DNA of 64,000 bases, taken from contig NC_064822.1 in NCBI RefSeq assembly GCF_024166365.1, forward strand, positions 103,040,823-103,104,822, read 5' to 3'. A model generated the notes under the pieces. It worked only from the letters and a program-made list of their open reading frames with translations, did not search any database and was not told the DNA's origin. Shown piece after piece: positions 1 to 11,101 of this stretch (its first letter is position 1; every line of letters begins with the position of its first letter). Both the position numbers and the translations under genes were made by a program. The stretch comes from Elephas maximus indicus. Its lineage: Eukaryota; Chordata; Mammalia; Proboscidea; Elephantidae.

Positions 1-728
1 GTGCATAAATTTGAATAATAGTTGTATTAACTGGTCTTCCTTGTAGGTGTATGGATATTATCCCATCACTGACAGGACTGTACTTCAGGATAGTTCTTGA
101 AATGTTATTTTTGATGAAGAATGCAACACCATTCCTTCTTCAAGTTGTCATTTCCGGCATAGTACACTATATGATTGTCTGATTCAGAATGGCCAATACC
201 AGTCCATTTCAACTCATTAATGCCTAGGATATTGATGTTTATGTGTTCCATTTCATTTTTGATGATTTTCAATTTTCCTAGATTCATACTTTGTACATTC
301 CAGGTTCCGATTATTAATGGATGTTTGCAGCTGTTTCTTTTCATTTTGAGTCATGCCACATCAGCAAATGAAGGTCGTGAAACCTTTACTCCATCCACAT
401 CGTTAAGGTTGACTGTACATAAGGAGGCAGCTCTTCCCCAGCCATCTTTTGACTGTCTTCCAACCTGGGGGGCTCATCTTCTGGCACGATATCAGACATT
501 GTTCCGCTGCTATTCATAAGGTTTTCACCGGCTAATTATTTTCAGAGGTAGACCGCTGGGTTCTTCTTCCTAGCCTGTCTTCGTTGGAAACTCAGCTGAA
601 ACCTGTCCTCCATGGGTGACCCTGCTGGTATCTGAATACAGGTGGCATAGATTCCAGCATCACAGCAACATGCAAGCTCCCATAGTACAACAAACTGACA
701 GACACATAGGGGTTGGTCATTGGAAGCT
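1..728 (-). mobile_element. RTE/BovB-type LINE, 5' part with endonuclease domain
   Basis: The minus strand encodes the start of an apurinic-type endonuclease of an RTE-clade LINE at about 344-105. The visible motifs are IIGTWNVQSMN near the N-terminus and LGINELKWTG about 35 residues later, as in BovB-like LINEs. The sequence right of 344 is the element's 5' leader. It is recognisable because the block 481-720 (reverse complement) reappears in the composite SINE at 52599-52914. The reading frame breaks near 105 and the rest of the element runs off the window. The insertion is an old, inactive copy. In Afrotheria the expected family is RTE1_LA-like; that name is inferred. Confidence 0.8.
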
Positions 729-740
729 CCAAGATTTCTG

Positions 741-1740
741 TGTAAGAGGGTTTTAGGAGGCAGCCCTCTGATTGGGATGGGAAGCCTGGGGGATTGACTT
801 GAAGCTGTAGTTACAAATTGACCACATTGTTTTTACTTAATTTGCAGGTTTACATGGGGTAGCTTGAAAGGGGTCTGAATGAGACTCTGTGGAGGCAAGA
901 GCCCCCAACCCCATCCCCAAGCTACTTTACTGCATATAATTGCAGTCAGTGAATGGAAAGAGTTTGATTCTGTGCCCATTGCCTCTAAACAATCTATGCT
1001 TCTGTAATCTATGTCAGAGCCCAAAGGAACATTAAACTCCCAAACACAGGGACTAAATGTACTTGAGTCTGTGCTGATCCAAAATGGGGGAGTGCATTCT
1101 GGGAACCTATTTCTTTACTGGGCAGCAGCAGAACACAGGGAAAATCCAGCCGCCTACATGCCTTGTCCAGACCTAGTCCCATTTCACTCAGTACCCATCA
1201 AGCCTCCATCCACATCTGTGTCTAAAACTGTGATGAACATCAACAGCCCGATGGTATATTCTCCCCTAAGCCCTCCTGGATGTGACCTGGCTGGGGAATT
1301 ATGTGGCAAGAGGCAGTAATACGTAATAAGTTCCATTCCATGATGCTGTGGGGCCAGACCTGCTAAATCTCCTTCTCTCTAGATCTAGTAAGGTGATGGT
1401 CTGCTTGGCAACACCCACAGTCCCTGAGAGTGGACTACGAACTTCATACAACTAACCTGTTGAGGAGTTGGTGACTGTCTTTCTGGCCTTCAGCTTACTA
1501 AGTCTAACTGTAGTGGATCCACCCCTCTATCTCTGAGAATCCACTGCAAAACCAAAGGAGGTCCCCACCTGCACACAGCAGAGATAATAGTCAAAAAAAA
1601 AATTTTTTTTTTAAGGATCCAACAAATACAAGTACCACAGTTGCAGGTTGGCATCTGCCCCTCCTCCTAGGTTTCATGCCTTGGAAGCTCTTGCTCAACA
1701 TCACATGCCAACTTGCATGTTGGAAAGAGCTTGAGACCAG
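741..1740. other. No gene recognised
   Basis: Unique-looking, moderately AT-rich sequence. The open frames here (for example 1011-1319 +) have no recognisable domain or codon pattern. A short A/T run lies at about 1593-1613. Confidence 0.6.
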
Positions 1741-1744
1741 AGTA

Positions 1745-1870
1745 TGGAAGACCTAGGTTTTTGGCCTGGCTCTGAGGTTGATAAATTATTTCATTTCTCT
1801 GTTTTCGGTTTTGTAAAGTGAGGGGTTGACAGAGATGATCTCTAAATATCCTTCTAGTTCTACAAATTCT
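1745..1870 (+). repeat. MIR fragment
   Basis: Diverged match to the MIR core: a 'tggctctgaggttgataaatta' type stretch followed by 'catttctctgttttcggt' and 'tgtaaagtgagg', corresponding to the usual 'acctctctgtgcctcagt...tgtaaaatgggg' region. Boundaries are approximate. Confidence 0.45.
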
Positions 1871-1989
1871 GATTCTACCTTGTTCCTAGGCAAAAATTTC
1901 TCCTTTCAAAAATTTTGCTCTCTAGTCCAAATGATAACAGCTTTGTGGCTATCATACTACTACTATATTAATGGAACCTGCAAAGATGT

Positions 1990-2056
1990 TCTGTGGTACA
2001 TAGAGTCACTATGAGTCAGAGCTGACTCGATGGCACCTAACAACAACAACAGCAAA
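1990..2056 (+). repeat. AfroSINE/RTE 3' tail fragment
   Basis: Contains 'gtcactatgagtcagagc', 'gactcgatggcacctaa' and a CAACAACAACA tail. This is the shared 3' end of AfroSINEs and the RTE LINE (compare 10948-10998). Confidence 0.8.
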
Positions 2057-2154
2057 GATGCAAGGGTGGCATTATCTCTGTTTCATTTTTGTTTCTTCTG
2101 GCACCTCCTTTCTAAAGCAAGTTAAAGACAGTGTTGATTCCCAGCTTCGGTTTT

Positions 2155-2520
2155 TGAATGTTGTTTTTATTATAAAGATGTTGAAACATACAGTAAAACT
2201 AGAGAGAATAGTATGATGAACTCCTTTGTGTCCATTACCTTTATTTAACATATTAACATTTTGCCAATTTGTTTATGTAATTTTTCATTTCTTTGTTCTT
2301 TTGGCCAGTTCTAGGTTTTTGAAATAAATTACTCAAATAATACTCACAATTCTCATACCTTTGGGGGAATTTTTTTTTCTGAGAAGACTTGATTTGACAT
2401 CCCATTCTAAAACACCGAAATATTGAATGTTCATTTATCCATTTATTCCTTAAAAAAGATGGATTTTTTTCCCCTGGTGTTATCTTAGATCTCAAAATTT
2501 CTTGGTTAATAAACACTAAC
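2155..2520. repeat. Ancient interspersed repeat, family not assigned
   Basis: Resembles a common old mammalian repeat that begins 'ttattataaagatgttgaaacatacagtaaaactagagagaatagta' and continues AT-rich ('cattttgccaatttg'). Only general recognition supports it. Confidence 0.35.
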
Positions 2521-2529
2521 CAAAAAACC

Positions 2530-2722
2530 CCTTTTCTGTCAATTTTGACTCATCTTGACCTTATAGGACAGAGTAGAACTGCACCACAGGGTTTTCAAGC
2601 CTGTAATCTTTACTGGAGCAGACTGCCACATCTTTCTCCTGTGGAGCAGCTTGTGGGTTCCAACCGCCAGCCTTTTGGTTAGCAGCCAAGAGCTTCACAA
2701 CTGTGCCACCAGGGCTTCTTTG
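2530..2722 (-). repeat. AfroSINE
   Basis: Reverse-strand copy. It runs from a tail-like 'gactcatcttgacc' through 'ggacagagtagaactgc' and 'ctgtaatctttactgg' to a head ending 'tgccaccagggct', the complement of the tRNA-like start AGCCCTGGTGGCA. It contains the RTE-derived middle block, so it belongs to the longer subclass. Confidence 0.85.
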
Positions 2723-2833
2723 GTAAATGCTAAGGCATATAAATTCTGGGAAACTACAATCATAAGTGTAAGAAAGATTAGAGTCTGCCAGGGAGTAATA
2801 AAATAGGCTACTCATACAGGCTATTTTACAGTG

Positions 2834-3043
2834 CAAGGAGCCATGATGGTGCAATGCTGTAGTGCTTGGCTGCTAGCCAAAAGGTCGGAGGTTCAAACCC
2901 ACCAATAGCTCCTTGAGAGAAAAGACCTGATGATCTGTTCCGCTAAAGATTTACAGCCTAGGAAATCCTATGGGGGCAGTTGTTCTCTGTCTTATAGGGT
3001 CGCTATGAGTCGGAACTGATTCGACAACACACACAACGACAAC
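2834..3043 (+). repeat. AfroSINE with 11-bp target-site duplication
   Basis: Head 'aggagccatgatggtgcaat', middle block 'gatgatctgttccgctaa', body 'gggtcgctatgagtcgga' and a tail of acaacgacaac. The flanks carry the identical 11-mer ATTTTACAGTG (2823-2833 and 3044-3054), which fixes both ends. Confidence 0.9.
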
Positions 3044-3061
3044 ATTTTACAGTGTGAGTGG

Positions 3062-3235
3062 GACCAATGTTTCAGGCTCATTCATTCACTCATCAGACAT
3101 TTACTGAGTATCTATTTTGTTTCAGGCCCTGTGCTCAGCAGTACAGGGAAGACAGAAATAGAGAGACACAGTCCCTTATCATCAAGGGTTAGGAGCTAGA
3201 TATGCAAATGGTTGATTATAATTAAAGATGATTAC
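3062..3235 (+). repeat. Ancient interspersed repeat ('cattcattca...tttactgag' type)
   Basis: Matches the common mammalian repeat signature of CATTCATTCA followed by an ACATTTACTGAGTATCTA-type phrase and 'ggccctgtgctcagc'. Similar copies lie at 7280-8540, 15060-15590, 31145-31260 and 34595-34665. I cannot assign the family name safely. Confidence 0.5.
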
Positions 3236-3509
3236 TGCAACAAGGTTTTTATGTACAAAGCCAATGTTGAAGGACAGTTCTACTTCACAGTGAGATCAAG
3301 AGAGTGGCCAGACGAGGGTCTGCGAAGAGGTTTCTTGGGGAGAAATGTGTTTGTGCTGTTGAGTCCCCACTCCCCTTCCACCTAAACAGGGAAGAAGCAG
3401 TGGTGTGGCTTTTTTCTCCTCAAGCCTAGAGAGGGCTTTGTGGGACTAGAGATCCTGGAATGTGTTCCCCGTAGTGGTAAAACAGAGAACTGCACCAACT
3501 TTTGCCTTA

Positions 3510-3700
3510 TAAAGGCTTGGCTGCTAACAGAAATGTCAAAGGTTTGAACCTACCAGCTGCTCTGCAGAAAAAAGATGTGGTAGTTGTTTCTGTAAAGGTT
3601 TACAGCCTTGGAAACCCTTTCGGGTAGTTCTACTCCACCCTATAGGATTGCAGTGAGTTGGAATCAACTCAACGGCAGTGGGTTTTGGTTTTTATGGCCA
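3510..3700 (+). repeat. AfroSINE, head truncated
   Basis: Starts inside the tRNA-like head ('ggcttggctgctaac'). It has the middle block 'gatgtggtagttgtttctg', then 'ccctataggattgcagtga' and ends 'gggttttggttttt'. Confidence 0.85.
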
Positions 3701-3704
3701 TAGA

Positions 3705-3915
3705 GGGGCTCCCTGAGTGGCAAAAATGGTTAGCTCTTGGCTACTAACTGAAAGGTTGATAGTTCAAACCTAGCCAGAGGGCACCTCAGAAGAAAGGCCT
3801 GTGATCTGCTGCTGAAAGGTCATGACCATGAAAACCTTGTGGAGCTCAGTCCTACCCTGACACACATGGGGTTGCCTTGAGTCAGAGTCTACTCAATGGC
3901 AACCATTTGTTTTTA
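3705..3915 (+). repeat. AfroSINE, 'cacacatggggt' subclass
   Basis: Head 'gggctccctgagtggcaaaa', then 'aaggcctgtgatctgctg', 'catgaaaaccttgtggagc', 'gacacacatggggttgcc' and tail 'gtctactcaatggcaacc'. It directly follows the copy ending at about 3700. Confidence 0.85.
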
Positions 3916-3925
3916 AAGGGCCACA

Positions 3926-4134
3926 AAAAGTTTCCCTGGGTGGTACAAACTGTTTATGATTGGCTACTAGCCAAAAGATTGGCATTTCAACTACACCCAG
4001 CAGTGCTGTGGAAGAAAGGCCTGGTGACCTACTTCCATAAGATTACAGTCATTGAAAACTCTGTGGCGTGACACACATAGGGTCACCATGAGTTGGAATT
4101 GACTCCACAGCAATGGGTTTGATATTTTTTGGTT
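3926..4134 (+). repeat. AfroSINE, 'cacacatagggt' subclass
   Basis: Same subclass as the preceding copy: 'gtttccctgggtggtacaaa', 'aggcctggtgacctacttcc', 'gacacacatagggtcacc', then 'gactccacagcaatgggttt'. It is the third of three same-strand SINEs placed end to end. Confidence 0.85.
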
Positions 4135-4572
4135 TATGCTCAGGGAGTAGAGGAGACTGCAGTAGAATCCACCTACAATCCCGGGTTCAAGAGGGGTGAC
4201 AAATGTATAAATGTGGGCCACATGGAAGACAGCCACATGGGACTGCCTTGGGTATATTCAAAAGGGCTGCCTAGAGGTTTGGAGGGACCCAGGGGCCAGA
4301 AGCTAGAGATGAACCCGGAAATCCTAGAATCCACAGAGGTTGTCACAGGCTATCACCTGCATCCACCTGGGTTAAAGGGACTCAAGTGAGAGGCTTCCGA
4401 TGATGGGAATCTCCAAAGAACCTTTAAAAGCACCCCGCAAAAGAAAGAGTTAACTTTAACCATCTGCCAGACCCAGCTAGTGCAGGGTAACTCTACTGAA
4501 AAAGAACTTAGCTGTCCTGCGTCCTCCCACTTTGATACCAGCAGATCAAATAGCAGTTACCCAGTGTGCGAG

Positions 4573-4730
4573 GGGAGCCCTGGTGGAGCCTTGGTTAAGA
4601 GCTTGGCTGCTAACCAAAGGCCAGAAGTTTGAATTCACCAGCTGCTCCTTGGAAACCGTATGGGGACCCTACTGTGTCCTGTAGGGTCACTATGAGTTGG
4701 AATTGACTCAAGGACAACAATTTTCTTTTC
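4573..4730 (+). repeat. AfroSINE, short form
   Basis: Head 'ggagccctggtggagccttg', then directly 'tgctccttggaaacc' with no RTE-like middle block, then 'gtagggtcactatgagttgg' and a short acaacaa tail. Confidence 0.85.
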
Positions 4731-5674
4731 TTTTAACTGAAGGAGGTGGCAAGTAGAAGAGAAAGCTGAAAGCAAGGCAATAGTCCTTACACGGGTGAGA
4801 GGGACAAGAAGTCTCAGACCAGTACCTGAGAATGAAGACTGAAGTTATTTGATAACCATCTTGGACTGCAAACATCTAATTACTAAATTAAGACTGCCTT
4901 TTTTGACTTAAAGTATGGTCACCTGAAAGACTGTCAATTATCTGAGTGAACAGAAAAGTCAGGTAATCATCCCAATTTTCCATTCGAAGGCAGGGGACAA
5001 ATACTTCCCTGTGATATATTTTACAATGTGGTAAAAGGCAAATAAAGTTGCATTTGGATCACATCGCATGAATCTTGCATTCAACATCTTGATTTCATCT
5101 CTATGTATTCTAGTTGGTTTTTTCTGTTCAACTTTTGATTATAATAAGTGATACTATAAGTTCTTTTTTAATGTGCTGTGACTCCCATGAGATTTTCTGG
5201 TCATTATTTTCTCTTCTATCCCTTGCTACTTCCAGTTCTGTGCTCAAGAAGTATTCCTTGGATGGTGTTGATTGACATTACAACTAGTGTTCCTATTTTC
5301 AGCCCTTGGAATAAATCTGAACTGGAAATTTGATAATGATGTTTTTTTTCTTGTAATGACTGCTGCTGTCACTGTTCAACATGTTATTAGTATCCAGCCT
5401 CCATGGGTAGATGCTGTGGAGGTGTCCCAGATAACAGACCTAGGTGTCTTGCCCTGTGAGCCTTGTGAGTACCTAACAGCCACAGGCTTTTGTGCCATTC
5501 CTTTTTGGAGTGAAAAACTCCTTCCTTTACCTGCTGGCTCCAAATGCTGTCCTGATTTTGCATGTGATCGTCTAGAGTGACAGTGTGCTGGAGGAGAGGA
5601 ATTCTGTCTTGAGACTTCTCTAAGTGGTAACATGAACCCTTTCACAACAGTTTTCTGGCCTCTGGCCAAAAATG
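4731..5674. other. No supported gene
   Basis: Unique-looking sequence. A 102-codon open frame at 5272-5580 (+) is cysteine-rich near its end (CEPCEY, SKCCPDFACD) and has a hydrophobic N-terminus. I recognise no family, and the frame may be chance. Confidence 0.5.
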
Positions 5675-5766
5675 CACTCCTTGGAAACTCTATGGGGCAG
5701 TTCTACTTTGTCCTTTAGGATCGCTATGGGAATCGACTGCCACTGGGTTTGGTTTTTTGGTTTATC
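5675..5766 (+). repeat. AfroSINE 3' fragment
   Basis: Begins 'tccttggaaactctatgggg' and ends 'gactgccactgggtttggtt'. The head is absent (5' truncated) and a few bases are missing around 'cgctatgggaatcgactg'. Confidence 0.85.
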
Positions 5767-6155
5767 ATGCAAACACCATAGGGACCAGGGCTCCAGTTCT
5801 GATAGTAACTCTAGTTACTTCACCTGTCTAAGCAAGTTACTTTTCCTGTCATAAGTCTGTTTTCTGATCTGTATAATGGAGATGGAAAAAAAAAATTTTT
5901 TTTTTTTTTATAATGGAGATGAGCGTAACAAGACTATCCCAAGGATTAATTTCACAAAAGTTAGATCGCATTCTGAAAAGTGGTTCTGTAAACTGTATAA
6001 ATATCGATTCTTATTTATGTCATCTTTGTATCATTTTATATTTGTTCAAGGTTACCAAATGTCTATTCTTCCCAGCTACATTGTAAACACCTCTAGCTGA
6101 GAGACTAGGTTTCCTGCCCTCACCTCCTCCCACATAGCACAGCCCCAACAGACAC

Positions 6156-6318
6156 TCAAAAAACAACCCAGTGCAGTCCAGTCGATTCCGACTCATAGAG
6201 ACCCTGTAGGACAGAGTAGAACTGCCCCATAGAGTTTCCAAGGAGCGCCTGGCAGATTCGAACTGCTGATCATTTGGTTAGCAACTGTAGCACTTAACCA
6301 CTAGGCCACCAGGGTTTC
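6156..6318 (-). repeat. AfroSINE, short form
   Basis: Reverse copy from 'ccagtgcagtccagtcgatt' to 'ccactaggccaccagggttt'. The flanks carry CAGACAC at 6149-6155 and 6319-6325, a probable target-site duplication. Confidence 0.9.
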
Positions 6319-6325
6319 CAGACAC

Positions 6326-7270
6326 ACAGGAGGTAGTGGATTAATCCCAGATGAACTGAACTTCAGAGAACGGACCTCCCCAAGACAGGAAGAATGCAAA
6401 GCCTGTAAGTACTGAAAGAGTGATCAGAGGCACATTTAAAACGAAAAAAAAAAAAAAGAAGAAGAAAGCTTTAGAAATAGAGCAACGGAAAAGAAAAAGA
6501 AAGTTCAGAGGAAATAGAATGTCTCATGAAACTTTTTAGACTCTTAAGCCTTGTCCTAGAGAAAGAGGTCAGTGGAGGGAAGAGCGGGATTTATGTGCAG
6601 CAGGGACTGCCTCCTCCGACGCGTCATTAGGGTTAAACAAGGACTTCTTTCAGAAACACTTCAAAGACAGACATGCTCTCGTTATTCAAACTCAAATCTT
6701 TTTCGTTTTAACTTTCCCCAAGGCTCAGGGATATTTATGGATTACTTTTTCAAATTAGTTTTTCATCAATATTTTATTATTTTTTGGCCCTATGGGCTAC
6801 CAATATTTTCTACTATCAGAATAATTTTTAAATATTTTCAGTCTTCGAAGACAAAGTTTGCCGGAGGGATTTTGAAAAACTAACTACAGAAAAACTAAAA
6901 ATTACAACATTAATGTTAATTTTAAAATGCAATATACATGATACTACTTTCCCAAGAATGTAGGCATTCACAACTACGTTACCCGGCAAACCAAGACTGA
7001 AGTGGACAAACTCTAACAGATGAGGTTTTAAGATTGCCCAAGAGAGAAAATGCCCACCGGCCTGGTACCATTGGGTGGTCCAGACTGATCTGGAAAGTTC
7101 CACCAGCAGAGATATAATCAGATACTCTGAATCAGCTTCAGGGGTTTGAAAAGCAAGTTAGTTGATCTCAGAATTTTCTGCTCTCTGGAGGCCTGTGCTA
7201 TTTCTAGTAGGAGTTTGTCTCCCCCTGGAGGAGAAATAGAGTATTTGCTCCTTGAGGCTTTTTATTCAAA
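6326..7270. other. No gene recognised
   Basis: A-rich purine stretch at about 6440-6510, otherwise unique-looking sequence. Open frames such as 6572-6883 (+) and 6828-7103 (-) show no recognisable protein. Confidence 0.55.
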
Positions 7271-7279
7271 GTTCAGTAA

Positions 7280-8540
7280 TTCCTTTTTTGTTTAGTCATT
7301 GATTCATTTTTTTATCCATTCATCCAACAAATACTTATTAAATCCTATTACTATGCTGTGCATTGTGATAGATGCTAAAGATATAATTTAGAACAAGACA
7401 GACATGGTCTCTGCCTTCAGGGAAATTTTAGATTAGTAAGATTAACAAACATTAGAGAAATAATCACCTGAATGCCTAAATAATCATCATAAGTTCCGTA
7501 AGGGAAAAGTGTAGAGGGTCATATTACCATTCAGAAGAGGACCTTGTTCAGGCTGGAAGATAAAGGAAAGCTTCCCTGAGCACAGACATGGAAGATGAAT
7601 GGAAGTAATCAGATTAAAGACAGGAACAAGGTGCAGGGAGGGGGCCTTCCAGGTAAACGGAGCAGTGTGTTCAAAGGGCTGAGAGGGGAAGAGTTAGGAA
7701 GTTGGAAGATGAGGAGAGGGACACAAGCTTAGACTGGAAAGGTAGGGAGGCTTCAGATTAAGTAGGGTCTTGGGGGACATGTTAAGCATTTTGAATTTTA
7801 TCCCAGAAGAAAAGGAAGCTATCGACAGGTTTCATGCAAGTGACATGATTACATCTGGGTTTTTAAAGGATCATGTTGACTTGTTGGTGAAGAAGGGGTT
7901 ACAGAGGGGGCAGGTGAGTATTAAATAGGGAAAACAGCAGTCTAAGTGATCTAGGCAAGAAATGATGGGGGATTGGACTAGGATGGCTGGCTACACAGAG
8001 GGAAAGAAGTGGGTAAGTTTGAAAAATTTCAACGTCAGAGGTGATAGGGCTTGGCAATTGATTGTAAGCTGGGGATGAGGGTGTGTAGTTGCCAAGTAAG
8101 ACTCCTAGATTTTTGCTGTGAGCATCTGGATGAACTGAAGAGCCATTTACAAAGATAGGAACAGGTCTGTGTGTGTGGGAGGGGTCTGATCAAAGATTAC
8201 ATCATCAAATATTTATCAAGGCTCCTACTGTATGTCGAGAGTACTGTGTTTGGCACTAGACACTGTAAGTTCAAAAATGAAGGCAATGCATGATCCCTGT
8301 CCTCAGAAACTTCCCACTAATGGAGGATAATGACTGCATTAATGGATTACTTCAATATAGTGCAATAACACAAGAATGAACAATGTCTGGTAGGAGCACA
8401 GAAGAGGGGTGCTTGACACAATCTGGGGGATTGGGAGAAGGCATTTTAGAGGAGATGATAACTGATGAAGTCTTGAGAGATTAGACGGAGTAAACCAGGT
8501 AAGAAGAGGTGGAGAGTTCTCCCCCAGGAAAAAGATGGGC
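7280..8540 (+). repeat. Two successive copies of an ancient interspersed repeat
   Basis: First copy, about 7280-8170: 'ccattcatccaacaaatact', then diverged text matching the middle of the same repeat ('tgcaagtgacatgattacat', 'ctaggcaagaaatgatgg'). Second copy, about 8185-8540: 'catcaaatatttatcaagg' and 'ttggcactagacactg'. Both are old and heavily diverged, and no family name is assigned. Confidence 0.45.
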
Positions 8541-8888
8541 TAGCTTATTTAGACCAGCCATCCTGCTGAAAGCAACTAAAAATACTGGATAGAATTTTTT
8601 TTTTCATCTTCTTAAAAGTGTCCAAGATGGCTTTACATGGGAATCTTTATTTCAAAGCACAGAAAAAGGATAACTTCAAAACGTTTTTTAATGAAATAAA
8701 TATAACATTGAAACCCAAATCTGAAACATACAAAACAAACAAACAAACAAAAACTTCATTCTGTAGCTTTACTGTTAGTGCTAATACTGGTATTGTGGAA
8801 CTGTTTCATGCGTATTGTAGGATAAAGCAAATAAGTTCAGTGTAAGAGGTGATAAAAATGTAAAATGAAATAAATTAAAAATTTAGTA

Positions 8889-8956
8889 GTGCTACAGGGT
8901 CGCTATGAGTCAGAATTGACTCCATGGCACTGGGTTTGGTTTTTGGTTTTGGTATG
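8889..8956 (+). repeat. AfroSINE 3' tail fragment
   Basis: 'acagggtcgctatgagtcag', then 'gactccatggcactgggttt' and a TTTGGTTTT tail. Only the last third of the SINE is present. Confidence 0.85.
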
Positions 8957-10107
8957 AGCTACAAGCATCCTGACGAAGCCAATGATCTCACTGAAGAATA
9001 TGAACAAACAGAATGACTTAGAGGCATGGATGAATCTCTGAGTGAGGAAACACAGAAGGATGTTCTTCAGTGGACAGGCATGATGATTCCCCAGACAACT
9101 ACTCTCGAAGATTTGAAGTCCAAATTCACATTATGTGGATTGTCCTAAAAACCTCAACTTCTTGATTTGGTTTAAAGTGGTTCTGACTGGTAGTCACTTG
9201 AGCAGCTGGCAGAAGCAAGTACATCTCTCCGGAGGAAGTCACTTTGTTAGAGGCCTCAAATCCTGCCCCCCGCCCCCACCTCCACACACACAAATTCCCA
9301 GGGACAGTGCAGTTACATATAAGAAAAATAACCAAGCACTCATGATACTAGTCACCCTAGCAATAACCAGTAGAAGAGAAGAAACAGACCCACAAAGACT
9401 TCAAATAATAGAATTATTGAATGGGGATTATAAAACAACCATGCCTACCATGTTTAAGGAAATAAAATACTGGTTGTGAACAGAAAATCATAAAGAATAA
9501 CTTTCAGATTTGAAAAATAAACAAATAGAACTTCTAAAACTGAAAAACACAGTAAGTGAAATAAAAAACATAATAGGTTTAATAGCAAATTAGACATAGC
9601 TGAAGGGAGAATTAGTGAGCTATAAGATAGGTCTAAAGAAAATACCCAGAATGTGGCATGAGAGACAAAAAAAAAAAAAAACCAGGAAAACATAGAAGCG
9701 AGGTTAAGGGTAACAGAGAGTATAGAGTGAGAACATTTTTGCTGTATATTTAATCAGTGTTCCAGAATGTTAAGTGAAAGAGAATGGACAGAAGCAATAT
9801 TGGAATACTTAAACACGGGACTGGAACTGATGAAAGATACCAGTCTAAAGGTTTAAGAAGTCCATTAAAACCTAAGAAGGATTAAAAAGAAGATATATCT
9901 GAAGTGAAACCTCAGAAAAACAAAGAGAAAACATTTAAAAGCAGCTTGAGGGTCAAAAACCAAAGAGCAAAAATCAGGCTGAGAGCTCACTAGTGAACAA
10001 CAAAAATAGACATTAGAAGACAGTGGCATGATATCTTCAATGTATTGGAGGATAGTAGTTGCCAAACTAGAAGTTTGTTTTTAGCAGAAATATTTTTCAA
10101 GTATAAA

Positions 10108-10156
10108 AACCCAAAAGCAAACCCAGTGCCATCGAGTCGATTCCGACTCATAGCAT
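10108..10156 (-). repeat. AfroSINE tail fragment
   Basis: About 45 bp: 'aaacccagtgccatcgagtc' followed by 'gattccgactcatag', the reverse complement of the SINE 3' end. Confidence 0.75.
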
Positions 10157-10483
10157 AAAGACATTTTCAGACAAAAACTGTGAGAGTTTGCCACCAACAC
10201 ACCCTCACTAAGGTAATTTCTAAGGAATTTCTTAAGGTAGAAAATGATCCCAGATAAAAGCCTTAGATCCTGGGAGGAACGAAAGAAAAGAATACCATTA
10301 AATCTAAATAAATAAGAATAATAATATCTTGTAGGATTAAAAAAAAAAAAGATAGACTTTAAAATGGACAATAACAATAATGTACAAGTCAGGAGGTGTT
10401 TTGAGGTCCCTGTATTTCTTGGGAGTAGGGTAAAAACGTTAACTTCAGACTTTGATAAGTTAATTTTGCATGTTGCAATTTCT

Positions 10484-10998
10484 AGGTTCTTTAAAGTGTT
10501 GAAAAGCAAAGATGTCACCTCAAAGACTAAGGTATGCCTGATCCAAGCCATGATATTTTCAATCGCAACATATGCATGCAAAAGTTGGACAACGAATAAG
10601 GAAGACCAAAGAATAATTGATGCCTTTGAATCGTGGTATTGACGAAGAATATTGAATATACCATGGACTGCCAAAAGAACAAACAAATCTGTCTTGGAAG
10701 AAGAACAACCAGAATGCTCCTTAGAAGCAAGGATGGCAAGACTGCGTCTTACATACTTTGGCCATGTTATCAGGAGGGATCAGTCCCTGGAGAAGGACAT
10801 CATACTTGGTAAAGTACAGGGTCAGCAGAAAACAGGAAGACCCTCAATGAGATATACTGACATAGTGGCTACAACAATGGGCTCAAGCATAGCAACAATT
10901 GTGAGCATGACACAGGACTGGGCGGTGTTTCATTCTGTGGTACATTAGGTCACTATGAGTTGGAACCGACTCAACAGCACCTAACAACAACAACAGTT
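10484..10998 (+). mobile_element. RTE/BovB-type LINE, 3' end of reverse transcriptase ORF
   Basis: The translation from about 10510 resembles the C-terminal part of RTE/BovB polyproteins: KDVTSKTKVCLIQAM, CKSWTTNKED, then IPWTAKRTN, then LTYFGHVIRRDQSLEKD and GRPSMRYTD. It reads in one frame with a single internal TGA at 10640-10642 and stops at 10946-10948. Only about 50 bp of 3' UTR follow, 'gtcactatgagttggaacc' to a CAACAACAACA tail. This 3' end is nearly the same as the AfroSINE tail, which supports RTE as the SINE's mobilising partner. It is a 5'-truncated, dead copy. Confidence 0.85.
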
Positions 10999-11048
10999 TC
11001 TAGGTAAACCACTAAATGAAAGTGGATTTATCACTTACAAACTATTAA

Positions 11049-11101
11049 TCAAAAAAAAAAAAAAAAAAAAAACAAACCCACTGCCGTCGAGTCAATTCTA
11101 T
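11049..11101 (-). repeat. AfroSINE tail fragment
   Basis: A poly(A) run followed by 'caaacccactgccgtcgagt' and 'caattct'; a very short reverse-strand remnant. Confidence 0.65.

Noticed and set aside
10081-10686. 201-codon minus-strand frame as a membrane protein gene
   Set aside because: It runs antisense across an old LINE block, a SINE fragment and the RTE 3' end; hydrophobicity reflects A-rich sense sequence.
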